Numbered from the stretch's first letter, positions 27,501 to 37,000 are shown. The stretch is DNA of 64,000 bases from Candidatus Riflebacteria bacterium HGW-Riflebacteria-1 (GCA_002839445.1 PGYB01000004.1:1-64000); one strand, 5' to 3'. Numbers and translations are program-made. Notes: generated by a model from the letters alone, not told the origin.

Positions 27501-27807
27501 GGACTTCATTCTGTGGCTGCTGGTCGATAACAAACAGTATGTTACATTTGTTGAGCCACACGGTCTTCTCCATGAAGGCCCCGGTAGTGAAAAAATCAGG
27601 TTTCATGAGCGCATTAAAGATGTCGAAAAACGCCTGAATGACCCATCCGTGGTGCTCAACAGCTTCATCCTTTCCTGGACAAAATTCCCGCAGCTGAAGT
27701 GGGATAATAGCCAGGCACAGCTCGAAGAGAAACACGTTCTCTTCATGACCGACGACCGAGACCACTACATCGAAAAACTATTCAGCAAGCTGAGAGGCCT
27801 GAAATGA
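24556..27807 (+). CDS. Type III Res-like helicase/nuclease
   Basis: The 1083-aa protein resembles restriction subunits of type III-like systems. Superfamily 2 motifs: TGSGKT (178-183), LLVDEGH (DEGH 279-282), KKFVEGWDCWRV, and QLFGRGVRL (motif VI, from 609). Near the C-terminus, HPDFILWLLVDNKQYVTF leads to VEPHG (E1000, H1002). This has the shape of a PD-(D/E)XK nuclease, but with His where Lys is usual. ATG 24556 (GGAGA upstream) lies inside the rhuM end, so translation is coupled. Together with the methyltransferase it forms a restriction pair. Helicase is certain; nuclease activity depends on the variant active site. Confidence 0.87.
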   Translation: MAKRNTQAPKQHDFRNKLLLNQWLISLFGIDPLGEHKAHGKVVRPFNKLAEPISDPALEGFDNDNLHHFYHALVNSNLFWNDFCQLSKEQVLVYEQNIVRHTLAINEKRHRPVVWKYYQWLTLLFTEIYLDRFFSDKECLLGSLNDYVERFNRHWHTYMAVTPYEVDDLNKLCLQNATGSGKTLLMHVNLLQYRHYDRKYGKIPDAARVILLTPNERLSEQHITEFHESGFSFVGRLDPGKPASLGSVDVIEITKLGDKDGPNTIATRTLGNTNLLLVDEGHRGMSGKEEGAWFARRSQLCDRGFTFEYSATFEQAVQASGNINFSHNYAKAVLFDYSYRWFYEDGFGKDYQILNLPEAYSDHEQTYLTACLLKFYQQLRIYDDKKQEFRAFNIEKPLWVFVGSTVSSGKLSKDEQIVATDVALIIQFIADFLSKQPAAQRRIAEILSGTGQDTGLLDQNGNDIFAGSFTYLARLINTGETVDDIYRDILARLFNNQAGGILSLDRIKGDSGEIAMRVGTSEECFGLINVGDAKGLCDHVTAVAAQRQVKLAVTDSDFSEAMFATVKDSSSNVNLLIGSKKFVEGWDCWRVSTMGLMHVGKTEGAQIIQLFGRGVRLKGYDWSLKRSGRSKTQSCPIFIEELETLNVFGIESSFMESFRKYLASEGLPGNERRRIFNIPLNVTYDFGKKLKILRPKRKASDGKEYDFKKDGPVPGFGEVPDYLTQNPVIADWYPRIQAIQSKDRQDITSKDQVYIREQHLEFLDFDWLFFEMERYKRERSWYNLNISKQSIRQLLARNDWYKLFMPEVRMEPSDFAGIQLIQEVAAELLKRYCEHYYNYRKREYIEPRLELRELTADDENMPGEDIYQLIVDGDEEQVIQSIEKMKVELASRKAELLKNGDLEACCFGNHLFEPLFHVRRGGKITVLPVALNESEFQFVADLKKWCDDNGSRFKREGLELFLLRNMSRGKGVGFFEAGNFHPDFILWLLVDNKQYVTFVEPHGLLHEGPGSEKIRFHERIKDVEKRLNDPSVVLNSFILSWTKFPQLKWDNSQAQLEEKHVLFMTDDRDHYIEKLFSKLRGLK

Positions 27808-29237
27808 CTGATATAAAGACTGATTACCGAATTAAGATTGGTCGCAAGGTATTGATAGAAAGACTTAATTCAGCCTCTGATGGCTCTGATGCCGTTGTCG
27901 GTCAAGAGTCTGATGATACAGAACTCCAAAACATTCTTAAAGAAACCCGGGTGCGAGTTGGAACGATGCTGAAAATGGACAACGTTTCCTTTTTAATTGG
28001 CGCTGGTGCATCATATGACGCGGGTGGAATTCTTATGGGTCGCATCCCAAAGGATCTGGAACAGGGATTAATCTGGGAGGCAGTTCGGAACCCGGTGGAA
28101 AATGGGTACCCAGAATGGTTTTCTCTGTTTTACGAAACGTTGCTTTTTTTAACTGATCAAGAATTTGACCAAGAACAATTAAGAAATGATGAGTTTTTTT
28201 ATCATGATCTTTTTAAATGTGAAATAGAGAAAAACCTTGAGGAATATCTGAGTCATCTACATACTTGGCTGGCAAGCATGTCAGGCTCTGTCCAGAGTAT
28301 TTCGCTTACAAAAGCCGGTTCGCCGAGGACTCTTGAAATTGGAAAAACTGCGCTCCAGACATTGATAAAAAAGGTTACCCATGGTCTTGCTGATTTGCTG
28401 GATCTTCCAAATAGTGCAAAAATGGCATCACGGGGCAAGAACACTAAAGACCCGCTGATTGCGCATCGCAAATTTATAAAAAAAGTCTTAAATCGCCCTC
28501 TCAATCTTCGTCGTGCAAACCTTTTTACCTTGAATTACGATACCTTGCTTGAGCAGGGTGCCGATGCTGAAGGTGCAGTTCTTGTGGACGGCTTTGTTGG
28601 AAATTTACGACGGGTATTCCGCCCTGAGTCATTTAATCTCGACTTTTATTTTCCTGCTCAAACGACCGAAGGAAAGGTTCATCGTTATGACCGGGCTTTA
28701 CATCTTTATAAACTTCACGGTTCAATTACCTGGCATAAAGTGGCAGAAGGCTGGGAAAACCCCTATGGCCTTTATTCAAGCTATTTTCAACAAAATTCAC
28801 ATGAAGATGATGTTTTGATTTACCCGACTCCTCTGAAATATGGTCAGACTCTGGGGTTGCCTTATTCCGAGTTGTTCAGACGATTTGGAAATGCTGTTGC
28901 TCAACCTCAATCAGTATTGTTTGTGGCTGGTTACGGATTCGGGGACGAACATGTGAATGCCATTATAAGGCAGGCTCTTGCTATTCCAAGTTTTACGCTA
29001 ATCGTGGTCGACCCTGACCCTAAAAGTGATTTTGTGACGCAATTGCAAGACCTTGAAGATGAAAGAATTTGGCTGATTTCTGGCAGCGAACTGGGTACTT
29101 TTGCGAACTTTGTTAACAAACTTTTGCCGGACCTATGCGAAGAGGAAATCGATAGCAAGGTGATTCGCACTGTGCAGGCGCTTTCGAATAGCGCAAAAAA
29201 CAATGGTTCTTCTGGAGGATGTCTCGATGGCAAATGA
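27804..29237 (+). CDS. SIR2-domain protein of a SIR2-HerA pair
   Basis: The 477-aa protein has the NAD-binding SIR2 fold: FLIGAGASYDAGG (GAGAS at 66-70), FTLNYDTLLE (N244), the catalytic-type His in LYKLHGSITWH (H305), and VAGYGFGDEHVN near the end of the domain. Defence SIR2 proteins of this kind cleave NAD+ or act as nucleases when phage infection is sensed, and SIR2-HerA pairs (also called Nezha) form large complexes. The start overlaps the Res-like stop by four bases (ATGA) and the end overlaps HerA by 11 bases. The overlaps mean SIR2-HerA is not a separate neighbour but the last part of the same operon. Confidence 0.88.
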   Translation: MTDIKTDYRIKIGRKVLIERLNSASDGSDAVVGQESDDTELQNILKETRVRVGTMLKMDNVSFLIGAGASYDAGGILMGRIPKDLEQGLIWEAVRNPVENGYPEWFSLFYETLLFLTDQEFDQEQLRNDEFFYHDLFKCEIEKNLEEYLSHLHTWLASMSGSVQSISLTKAGSPRTLEIGKTALQTLIKKVTHGLADLLDLPNSAKMASRGKNTKDPLIAHRKFIKKVLNRPLNLRRANLFTLNYDTLLEQGADAEGAVLVDGFVGNLRRVFRPESFNLDFYFPAQTTEGKVHRYDRALHLYKLHGSITWHKVAEGWENPYGLYSSYFQQNSHEDDVLIYPTPLKYGQTLGLPYSELFRRFGNAVAQPQSVLFVAGYGFGDEHVNAIIRQALAIPSFTLIVVDPDPKSDFVTQLQDLEDERIWLISGSELGTFANFVNKLLPDLCEEEIDSKVIRTVQALSNSAKNNGSSGGCLDGK

Positions 29238-31467
29238 CCATGAGATTGGCAGAGTCGTTGCTGTAGACACATCACAGGTTACCGTCGAACTCAGCAGAGA
29301 CTTGAAAGCTCTTGCCCGCTCAACTTATGAAGGACCTTCTGAGGTAGGTTCGATCAATTCCTACATTGTTATTCCGGTGGGAGCCCGCAGAATTGTTGCG
29401 ATGGTAACAAGAGTGATGCTTTCAGAGGAAAGCGAGTTGAAGCCAGAGAAGACTATGGTAACGCTGCCTTCTGCAAAACGTTTGATGAAGGCGACCATGA
29501 TAGGCACTATTGATGAAAATAATTATAAGCAGGGAATAAACCTTTTTCCTGTACTTGACACGCCTGTTTACCTAACCACCCGTAGGGATTTGAATTCCAT
29601 TTTTGGTGGAACAGACAGCGATAAAGATGTAGATCCTCAAGAACCCGGCTTTTGCATAAGCATTGGCCGGTCGGTAGTTTTCCCTGATTACGACATAAAG
29701 ATAGATCCTGACGCGTTCTTCGGCAAGCACGCGGCAATTATCGGTAGCACTGGCTCTGGAAAATCCTGTTCGATTGCCACGATTCTTCAAGCAGTCATGG
29801 AACATCCACAGGTAAAGCAAACGCGCTTTGTCATTCTTGATACAAATGGCGAGTATCGCTCGGCCTTCCAGAGACAGAAGAATGCTGGCGCCTGGGAGAA
29901 TGCTAAACCAGCATTAAAATCGCTTTACATCCCGGCAGATCCAAGTGAAAAAGACCATCTGGCAATCCCATACTGGTTTATGAATTCCGAAGATTTCATC
30001 AGACTTTTTAAAGCGGCCCCTGGCGTTCAACAACCGGTTCTAATGAACGCTCTTTCTGCAGCCCGCAATTCTTCAGATTTAACAAAATCCTGCTTAGGGT
30101 TCCGCTCTGAATTGATTAAAGAGTGTAATAGAATCTTGGGCCTTTGTTCTGGTAGCGATAGAAATGATGCCCGGACTGTCTGTCAATTGTGTGACGGGTT
30201 GCTTTGTTATTTTGCGGATAGTAGATCAACCGATATTATTCAGGGTCTTGCTGAGATTTACCCATTAGTTGATAAACAAAGCTTAATTAGCTGTTTTGAT
30301 GTGGTTCGAGGGATTTCCCGTGAAGGCATTAGAGATGAGGGTGGCAAGTATGAAGCTTTCGCCGTGATAGATGTTGACAAAAGAGATCGCATTGAAAATT
30401 TAATTCGGCCGTTATTGGCAACCTTATCAAGATTACCCGATGAATATGCGTCTTTATGTGTTGTTAATGCTGACTGTCCATGCTTTTTTGAGAGATCAGA
30501 GTTCCGCTATCGATATCTTGAATCTGCTATCGCCCGGGATGATTCAAATGCCAGCCGTACGAGAGATGCATGTTCGACAATGCTGATGAGAATCTATCGC
30601 TTTCTTGAAGATTCTCGGTTTGAGTTTCTTTTCGGACCTACAGATTCGGAGTGGCCTGGAGTAAAGAATTCTCTGGCCGCTTTTTTAAGAGATATGCTTG
30701 GCATGGAAAGTGGATCTGCAGTAGGGCTTACTGATCCTGCTTCCTTTGGTGAGGGCTCATTGCCTTATTATGATCGCCAAAGGACTAATGCAGATAGTGC
30801 AAACGTTGTGATTGTTGATCTCAGTCTTCTTGCGTCTGAAGTGCTCGAAAACGTAACTGCCCTTATTGGACGCTTAATTCATGAGTTTTTGCAAAGATTA
30901 AGTGGTCCAGAGAGCGGCGTGGGCCGCGGCGAGTTTCCTGTAGTTCTCGTTCTTGAAGAAGCCCAGAATTATATTCACGAGAACAAAAAGGGTGATGAAG
31001 AATCTATATCGAAGAAAGTCTTCGAACGAATTGCCAGGGAGGGGCGCAAATACGGCCTTGGGCTGGTAGTTGCTTCTCAGCGGCCCAGTGAGTTGTCCAA
31101 GACGGTTTTATCACAATGCAATTCTTTCGTTGTGCATCGTCTGCAGAACCCTGAAGATTTGCGCTATTTCAGAGAGATTGTTCCTGGCATTTTCGGCCAG
31201 TTGTTGGACCAATTGCCTGCCTTGGCGCCTCGCAGTGCGTTGGTGCTTGGTGAATGCATTCAAGCTCCGGCGCTTGTTGAAATGAGAGCAGTAGATCCTG
31301 CGCCAAGAAGCAAGAATCCAAAATTTTTCAAAAGCTGGGCAACAGACTCAAAAAAACCAGATGTTGAAGCGGTCTGTGCGAGGTGGGAGGGTTTTTCTCA
31401 AAATGATGAGAGCGAGCTTGAATCCGAAGATGATAGTGCCAGTTCAAATGAGAACGATGTCGGATGA
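29227..31467 (+). CDS. HerA-like ATPase
   Basis: From ATG 29227 (GGAGG eight bases upstream) the 746-aa protein shows a HAS-barrel-like N-terminus (GRVVAVDTSQVTVEL) and Walker A GSTGSGKS (173-180). It also has Walker B VVLVLEEAQNY (E577, E578) and the arginine-finger region GLVVASQRPSELSKTVL followed by RLQNPEDLRYF. HerA/FtsK ATPases form hexamers that pump DNA or scaffold partner nucleases; paired with SIR2 they give phage defence. A roughly 370-residue insert lies between Walker A and B. An in-frame ATG at 29203 lacks a good ribosome site. This is the last gene of the six-gene operon. Confidence 0.9.
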   Translation: MANDHEIGRVVAVDTSQVTVELSRDLKALARSTYEGPSEVGSINSYIVIPVGARRIVAMVTRVMLSEESELKPEKTMVTLPSAKRLMKATMIGTIDENNYKQGINLFPVLDTPVYLTTRRDLNSIFGGTDSDKDVDPQEPGFCISIGRSVVFPDYDIKIDPDAFFGKHAAIIGSTGSGKSCSIATILQAVMEHPQVKQTRFVILDTNGEYRSAFQRQKNAGAWENAKPALKSLYIPADPSEKDHLAIPYWFMNSEDFIRLFKAAPGVQQPVLMNALSAARNSSDLTKSCLGFRSELIKECNRILGLCSGSDRNDARTVCQLCDGLLCYFADSRSTDIIQGLAEIYPLVDKQSLISCFDVVRGISREGIRDEGGKYEAFAVIDVDKRDRIENLIRPLLATLSRLPDEYASLCVVNADCPCFFERSEFRYRYLESAIARDDSNASRTRDACSTMLMRIYRFLEDSRFEFLFGPTDSEWPGVKNSLAAFLRDMLGMESGSAVGLTDPASFGEGSLPYYDRQRTNADSANVVIVDLSLLASEVLENVTALIGRLIHEFLQRLSGPESGVGRGEFPVVLVLEEAQNYIHENKKGDEESISKKVFERIAREGRKYGLGLVVASQRPSELSKTVLSQCNSFVVHRLQNPEDLRYFREIVPGIFGQLLDQLPALAPRSALVLGECIQAPALVEMRAVDPAPRSKNPKFFKSWATDSKKPDVEAVCARWEGFSQNDESELESEDDSASSNENDVG

Positions 31468-31620
31468 GTTATTGTAAAGCGTAGACAACAATGACTGGAC
31501 CGGCAAAAAGTGGTAGTGATTTTGGTAGTGGTTTGTGCTAATATATGCCAACTTATGCTGACGAACTGGAATGGCGAAGTTCGAGTTGATCAGTGTTAGC
31601 GGGAGTTTCAAGATCGTTCG

Positions 31621-31642
31621 GTCGAGTCCCGTCCCCGGCACC
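31621..31642 (+). other. tRNA-Leu 3'-end-like sequence, possible att site
   Basis: GTCGAGTCCCGTCCCCGGC followed by ACC resembles the T-arm and acceptor end of bacterial tRNA-Leu, whose acceptor usually pairs GCCGGGG with CCCCGGC before ACCA. Here the final A is G and one T of the T-loop is missing. No matching 5' half (GCCGGGG, D-arm, anticodon) lies upstream, so it is not a working tRNA gene. Elements that integrate into tRNA genes leave such 3' copies at one end. The call is suggestive only. Confidence 0.4.
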
Positions 31643-31651
31643 GATCGTTAG

Positions 31652-31680
31652 GACAGCCTCTGATTAATTCAGAGGCTGTC
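31652..31680. terminator. Perfect 11-bp hairpin, terminator-like
   Basis: GACAGCCTCTG and CAGAGGCTGTC pair perfectly around a 7-nt ATTAATT loop. The following CGATTTTAG is only a weak T tract. The hairpin sits ten bases after the tRNA-like block, where a tRNA terminator would lie. Confidence 0.65.
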
Positions 31681-31812
31681 TCGATTTTAGCTGAGTTTCA
31701 GCAGATTCCCTGACGATGATTTCAGCAGCGACAAGGGCAGGCGCTTAATTCTGCAAAAATGTTCAGCTGTCCGGAGTTTCCGGATAACTGCATTGGCCAA
31801 AAAGTCGGCAGT

Positions 31813-31841
31813 TTGTATCATTGTTGGTGTCGTGATAAATT
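31813..31841 (+). promoter_or_regulatory. Possible sigma-70 promoter of the Jet operon
   Basis: TTGTAT, a 17-nt spacer and TAAATT, each 4 of 6 to consensus, lie 64 nt before jetA. Position is good; the boxes are weak. Confidence 0.3.
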
Positions 31842-31904
31842 AGTTTTTAAGAATGCTGTTGCTTAATAATTTAATCAAGAAAACTTAACATTGAAAATCT
31901 GCTA

Positions 31905-33365
31905 ATGCCTGAAGCCCTTTTAAACCTTGATCTTGATTGTTTTCGCTTTCTGACCTCCGGAGAAAGGCAGAAAGCCTATATGATAATTCTTGCATGTCTT
32001 TATCATGAGCGCCTCGAGCACCAGAGCCAGATTTTTCACGATGCTCTTTTCAGCAAACTGGCAGAACCTGTCGAAAAGGTTACAGGTTTTTATACTGATG
32101 CCCAGTTTCGCTCAGATATCGATCAACTGGTAGAATGGGGAAACATCACCCGCAAGGTCGAGGGCCGTCGGGTTCGCTCGCTCTCCGATAACAGCCTGCG
32201 CCGGAATTTATTGACTATTTCAGAGCAGACCTTTCAGTTGATGCGCTTTCTTTTTCAGCAGCTCAAACCCAGACAGACAAAAACAGTTGCCCGCGGTTTC
32301 ATGCTTTTGCAGGATCTCAGAACGATGCTGGACCAATTTGAAATGGTTCTTGAGGCATTTTTCTCCGGGGATCATTCTCAGGAAAAAATTCAACGCGCCT
32401 GCCATCTCATTGAAACAATGGATGCCAAAGTTGAAGATACTGTCTCAGAACTGACCGGTCTGGCAGACCAGCTTCATTCTTTTCTTGAAGCTAATGATGA
32501 ATTTCATGCTGAAGATTATGATCAGCTTATATTTCAGCTTGAGGCATACAATCAGGGCTATCTTTCCCAGTTAATCCAGGAGGTCGACCGGTTGTTTCTC
32601 AGACTCAGTGATATCGAGCGACATCCATGCCTGGACGAATTTTTGACCGACATCGACGGGTTTCTTGAACAGAAAGGTTTTTCAGGCAAGGGCGATACTC
32701 GCCGAAAGTTTAACTCGCTGCTCATATTTTTTAATCCGGAAAGCGGAAAACTCGACTTTTACAACCAGAGAGTGCAGCGTGAGCTTGGCGAATCTATAAG
32801 GCGCATTCGTAATTATCTGAAAATCAAGCGCGACCGCTCTTTGCGAATACAGGAAATAAGAGCGCGGCGCATTGAACTGCTGCATGTTGATGATGCAGTG
32901 GCGACTGCCTGGGTTCAAAACCTTTATTCTTCTGTGACAGTGCCGGTTCTCGACAGCGATGCAACCCCCGAAGATCGGCAGCCCGCACCTCTGCCAAGAA
33001 AAAAATCTGACCGCAACAATCAGGCCCGGGCGGCCAGGCCACTCGAAGTCGCCAAGAAATTGACTGTAGAACAGAATCGCGAACTTGAGAAACGTAAGAT
33101 TGAGCTGATAAACCAGTTCTTTGCAGAAAAAGTTCTAAAAGGCAGTGCAGATGCACCATTACGCCAGGCCGAACTGGTCACGACAGCAGATTTCAAGACT
33201 CTTTTACATGGCATAAAACTGGCTAAATTCAAAAAGGGTCGTATTTCAGATTTGCTGAATTTTTCGGTGGGGCAGCCTGTAGAAGACGGTCCGGCGAACT
33301 TCTCGAACGATGAAAGCGAATTTACATGTCCAGACCATCAGATAAGGAAAACTGAGAATGGCTGA
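31905..33365 (+). CDS. jetA: JetA-like kleisin of a Wadjet-type SMC system
   Basis: This is the first gene of a JetABCD set. The protein is helical, with a winged-helix-like N-terminus (SKLAEPVEKVTGFYTDAQFRSDIDQLVEWG), a long middle of coiled segments, and a C-terminal winged-helix-like stretch. This matches the MukF/JetA kleisin role of bridging the SMC heads. I could not assign it to one Wadjet subtype by eye. Wadjet complexes extrude plasmid DNA and cut small circles. The stop overlaps jetB by eight bases. The start ATG 31905 has no clear ribosome site, so translation initiation is uncertain. The role comes mainly from context and size. Confidence 0.75.
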   Translation: MPEALLNLDLDCFRFLTSGERQKAYMIILACLYHERLEHQSQIFHDALFSKLAEPVEKVTGFYTDAQFRSDIDQLVEWGNITRKVEGRRVRSLSDNSLRRNLLTISEQTFQLMRFLFQQLKPRQTKTVARGFMLLQDLRTMLDQFEMVLEAFFSGDHSQEKIQRACHLIETMDAKVEDTVSELTGLADQLHSFLEANDEFHAEDYDQLIFQLEAYNQGYLSQLIQEVDRLFLRLSDIERHPCLDEFLTDIDGFLEQKGFSGKGDTRRKFNSLLIFFNPESGKLDFYNQRVQRELGESIRRIRNYLKIKRDRSLRIQEIRARRIELLHVDDAVATAWVQNLYSSVTVPVLDSDATPEDRQPAPLPRKKSDRNNQARAARPLEVAKKLTVEQNRELEKRKIELINQFFAEKVLKGSADAPLRQAELVTTADFKTLLHGIKLAKFKKGRISDLLNFSVGQPVEDGPANFSNDESEFTCPDHQIRKTENG

Positions 33366-34086
33366 TATTGAAGAACGAGCCGAAGAAAACGTTGAACCCT
33401 CTCAACCTGATGCGATAGATAAAATCGGCCGGGAAAGATTTCAGATGGTTCTGAACATTCTCACCGAAAGCCCCTTTTTTTACGCTGATGATGATCCGGT
33501 TCGCTTCAACGTTTTGCGCCGTAATGAAGCCGCATTCAAAAAATTCTTTGAAAAGTATTTTGGCTGGCGTCTATATGTCGACAGCAAAATGGCCAGATTG
33601 ATAAAAGACCGAAACTATAACCCGGCGCTGCGCTCTGTTCATCGCGATACCTTCAGATTGTCAGGTAGAAATGAGTGTCTGCTTTTCCTTGTTCTTCTCG
33701 AATATTATGAGCATGAATGTGATGTGCAAGGGTACAGCAATGATGACGTTGAACCATTGAGGTTCGCCTATGCTGATTTTCTCACTTCTACCCGCAGAAT
33801 TCTCGCTGACCAAATTGTTGATCAGCTCCCTGCCGACCGCGAAATTGAGGCGTCGGCCAGACAGCTGCTCAAAAAACTACAGCATTTTCGTCTGGTGGCT
33901 GTCGTTGATGTTGCAGATAATGCCGGGAACGAATCTGATGGAGATATGCTGATAGAAGTTTTGCCTGGGCTCAACTGCTATGAGGGTCGGAAATTAGCTG
34001 AAGCACTTGGCAGAGATGAAGCTGACCCCGAGATACTCGATGATGCACCGGACTCTGAAGAAGCTGTGGGTGACGAAAATGAGTAA
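33358..34086 (+). CDS. jetB: JetB, MukE-like (DUF4194-type) subunit
   Basis: The 242-aa, acidic protein has the two-winged-helix pattern of JetB/MukE: ILTESPFFYADDDPVRFNVLRR, FFEKYFGWRLYVDSKMARL, then LLFLVLLEYYEHE and a later helical block before an acidic tail (ILDDAPDSEEAVGDENE). JetB joins the kleisin and SMC heads in Wadjet. AAGGAAA lies before ATG 33358. It overlaps both jetA and jetC, so the three are translated in near-fixed ratio. Family by eye is DUF4194-like. Confidence 0.8.
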   Translation: MADIEERAEENVEPSQPDAIDKIGRERFQMVLNILTESPFFYADDDPVRFNVLRRNEAAFKKFFEKYFGWRLYVDSKMARLIKDRNYNPALRSVHRDTFRLSGRNECLLFLVLLEYYEHECDVQGYSNDDVEPLRFAYADFLTSTRRILADQIVDQLPADREIEASARQLLKKLQHFRLVAVVDVADNAGNESDGDMLIEVLPGLNCYEGRKLAEALGRDEADPEILDDAPDSEEAVGDENE

Positions 34087-37000
34087 ACCCTTCACTTTGA
34101 AAAGAATCCGGCTTATCAATTTTCATAACTTCGTTAACGAAACCATCTCGGTAAACGGGCATCTTTTTCTTATCGGTGGCAATGGTTCAGGTAAAACAAC
34201 GGTGCTTGACGCAGTTCACTTCGTTTTAACTGCCGGCCGCAACATGGAACTCAATTCAGCTGCCCGCATGGCTGGTCAGCCGCGCCGATTCGGTCGCAAG
34301 ATCCAGGGCGTTTTCCTGCGCTATGATCTTGAAAAAGGGGCGCGAAACGCTGCAAATACAATCGGTTACGCTGTTCTTGAATTTGAAAATCCAGATGGCA
34401 AAAAAAACTGCATCGGTTGCGGCGCGCTTGCAATAAGTATGGAGTCGGTCCCTGACATCTGGGGGTTTGAGGTATCAGGTTCTCTTGATGATATCGAACT
34501 GTTTCGTCAGGAAAACGACGGTTCATACCCTTTGAACCAGCAGGAATTGAGCGCAAGAGGGCAATGCCGGGTCTACAATCGTGATCGCTATATCAATTTT
34601 ATTGCCGGAAAGTTTTTTGCCAGCACTTCGGCTTATCGCGATACCATGAATCTTATCGCTGCGGGAAAATCCTATCGTGAGCTGGTGAGTCGTTTCCAGG
34701 ACCAGTCTGAGCTGTTTCGCGAGCTTCTTCCGCCGCCTGATGAGGAAGATTATCAGCGAATAAGAGACTCCCTTAAAGATATCGACAATATACAGCAGCA
34801 GCTGGAAGATCAGAAAACGCTTATTGCTGCCCTGCGTAACGTTCAGAGCCAACGCGACAACGTGCTTGAACAGCGCGAAAAAGAAGGCCGCATCAAATAT
34901 CTGCTTGCCTGTCATAGCCTCGATAAAGCGAAAAAGTTCTGTGATGAGCAGAAAGATCTGCTGAAAAAGAATGAAGCAGAATTGCAGATTCTGAACGAAA
35001 AGTTAAAAGCTAATGTGCTTGAAAAACAGAAGTCTGAAATTGAACTTGCTGGCTTGAAAAATTCTGATGCTTTCAAAAACAGCGTTTTGCTTAACAATCT
35101 TGAAAATCAGCTGTTGGAGCGCCGAAATAACTGCAGCAACATGAGAGGTCTGTGCGAAGAAGCCAGAACTTCGCGTAAAAAACTGGCGACAGATAAAGAC
35201 AAGTTAGGGCAGAACATTTGCGATTACTGGCAGCAACTGGAAAGCTGTTATCTTAAGTTTCAGGACTACTGCAATTTTGAAGAAGCCTTTGATAAAGAGC
35301 TCTTTGCAAAAGAGCTTAAAGTCTACTATTGCAGGTGGATAGAAAGGCTTAAGCTGAAAAGATCCGAACTGGTTAACCGGATTGGTGAGTTGAAAATCAG
35401 GATAGAAGCGATCGAGAAAGAAATGAAAATACTCGAAAAACGAATTCTGCAGATGCGGAGCCAGGAAGAAGCGGTGCCGCCTGCTCCAGGATATCTGGAA
35501 CTCGCAGAACTTCTGAATCAGGAAAAAATCGAATATCTTCCTTTCTATCGACTTATAGAGCCGACTGATCAGCTTTCTGACGGTCTTGCCAGGGTAATCG
35601 AGGAACTGGTCGGTCCAGAAAATCTTTGCGCTGTTTTTGCGGTTGGCAACAGTCATAGCCGTGCCAGAGCCGCAGTTCTGGCAAAACCTTACAATATTCC
35701 AGTTATCGATTGCAGTCCTTACAGCCAACAGGTTCCCGCTTCACCACCTTCCGGAATCAGGCAGTTCCTTGATTTTGATGACAGTTTTGATCATGCCGCT
35801 GAAAGATTCGCTGCTGAACTGCTCGATCGCTACCATTATTACGACTCTGACCAGGCTTTCGAGAAAAGTGATCATCAGTTCTGTGTCAGCAGAAGTGGCC
35901 TGATTCGCCAACAATCGGCAGTTCGCAAAGTCTGCTGCGAAGTTAACCGTTTTATCGGCAGCGCGGCTCGCGCTCGTGCCCAATTGAAGAAAATCGAAGA
36001 TTTAGAAATCGAAATCAACGCGAACAATCAGCAGGTTATCGAACTGAGAACGGCCAGAGATGCCGAGATTGGTCGTCAGAAAGAGATTGAGCGGGATTTT
36101 GAGGATATAAATGATCTTCATCCTGACAGATTAATGGGTTTCGAGACGCAACTTCGCGAAACAGACGACAAAATGAAGCTGGCGCACCAGAAAATAAAAC
36201 GGTTCGAAGCCGAAATTGCCGATCTTGAATTGAAAATTGACGCTAATGTAAACGAAATTGAAGTCTGCAAAAAGGCTCTTTCCGGGCTGAATATCGAGAA
36301 AGACAGAGCCAGAATCGCAGAGCTCGAAGAACTATGCCCCCGCCTCGAAAAAGAGTCGGTTGAGCTCAATCGACGGCTTGGCAGCTCTCAGGAAAGGCAG
36401 ATAAAAATCACCGGCGATATTCAGTCTTCACAGCAGCACGAAGGTAGGTGTTCATCTACCCTGAATGTGGCCATAAAAGAGCTGCAGAGACTCAAGCCCG
36501 AACTTGAAGATGATCAGATTCATAAGTATGTATTTATTACCAGGGGCGGGCAACAGTTCAAGCCCGAGAACCTGGAGAATAACCTTCACGAGGCCGGCCG
36601 GGAATTTGCCAGAATGCAGGAGCGTCTGAAAAATACTCTGCTCAACGATACCATGCTGCAGAAGAACTATGGCTTTTCACTCGACGATGAAACCTTTGCC
36701 GTGGTTTCAAATGGTCGCGGTCTGAATGAGATTACCCTCGAGCGCGAAGTCGAACGCGAAAAGACGAGCGGAATTTTAAATGAAAAGAATCGTGTGCTTT
36801 TTGAAGAACTGATTATCAATCACATCGTCAGAAAATTATGGCAGGAAGAAGATTCCCTGAAGAAGACTATTGAAGGTATGAACAGACTTCTTTCAGGGTT
36901 GAAGTTCGGCAATACCGTTTATCATTTCAGCATGAATCTGCGTAAGGAATTCAAAGAGTTCAGAGAACTTGTTCATCAGTATGCCGATTACAACACTGAA

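Larger units (their letters stand above)
31468..31904. other. Gene-free 437-nt gap between the two defence operons
   Basis: No supported gene. It contains GTAGTGATTTTGGTAGTGG (a short direct repeat near 31513), a block resembling the 3' end of a tRNA-Leu, a strong hairpin, and a possible promoter for the Jet operon. Its mixed content marks a junction between the restriction/SIR2-HerA operon and the Jet operon. Confidence 0.55.

Noticed and set aside
31540..31642. Complete tRNA-Leu gene
   Set aside because: No 5' acceptor strand, D-arm or anticodon arm could be built; only the 3' end matches.
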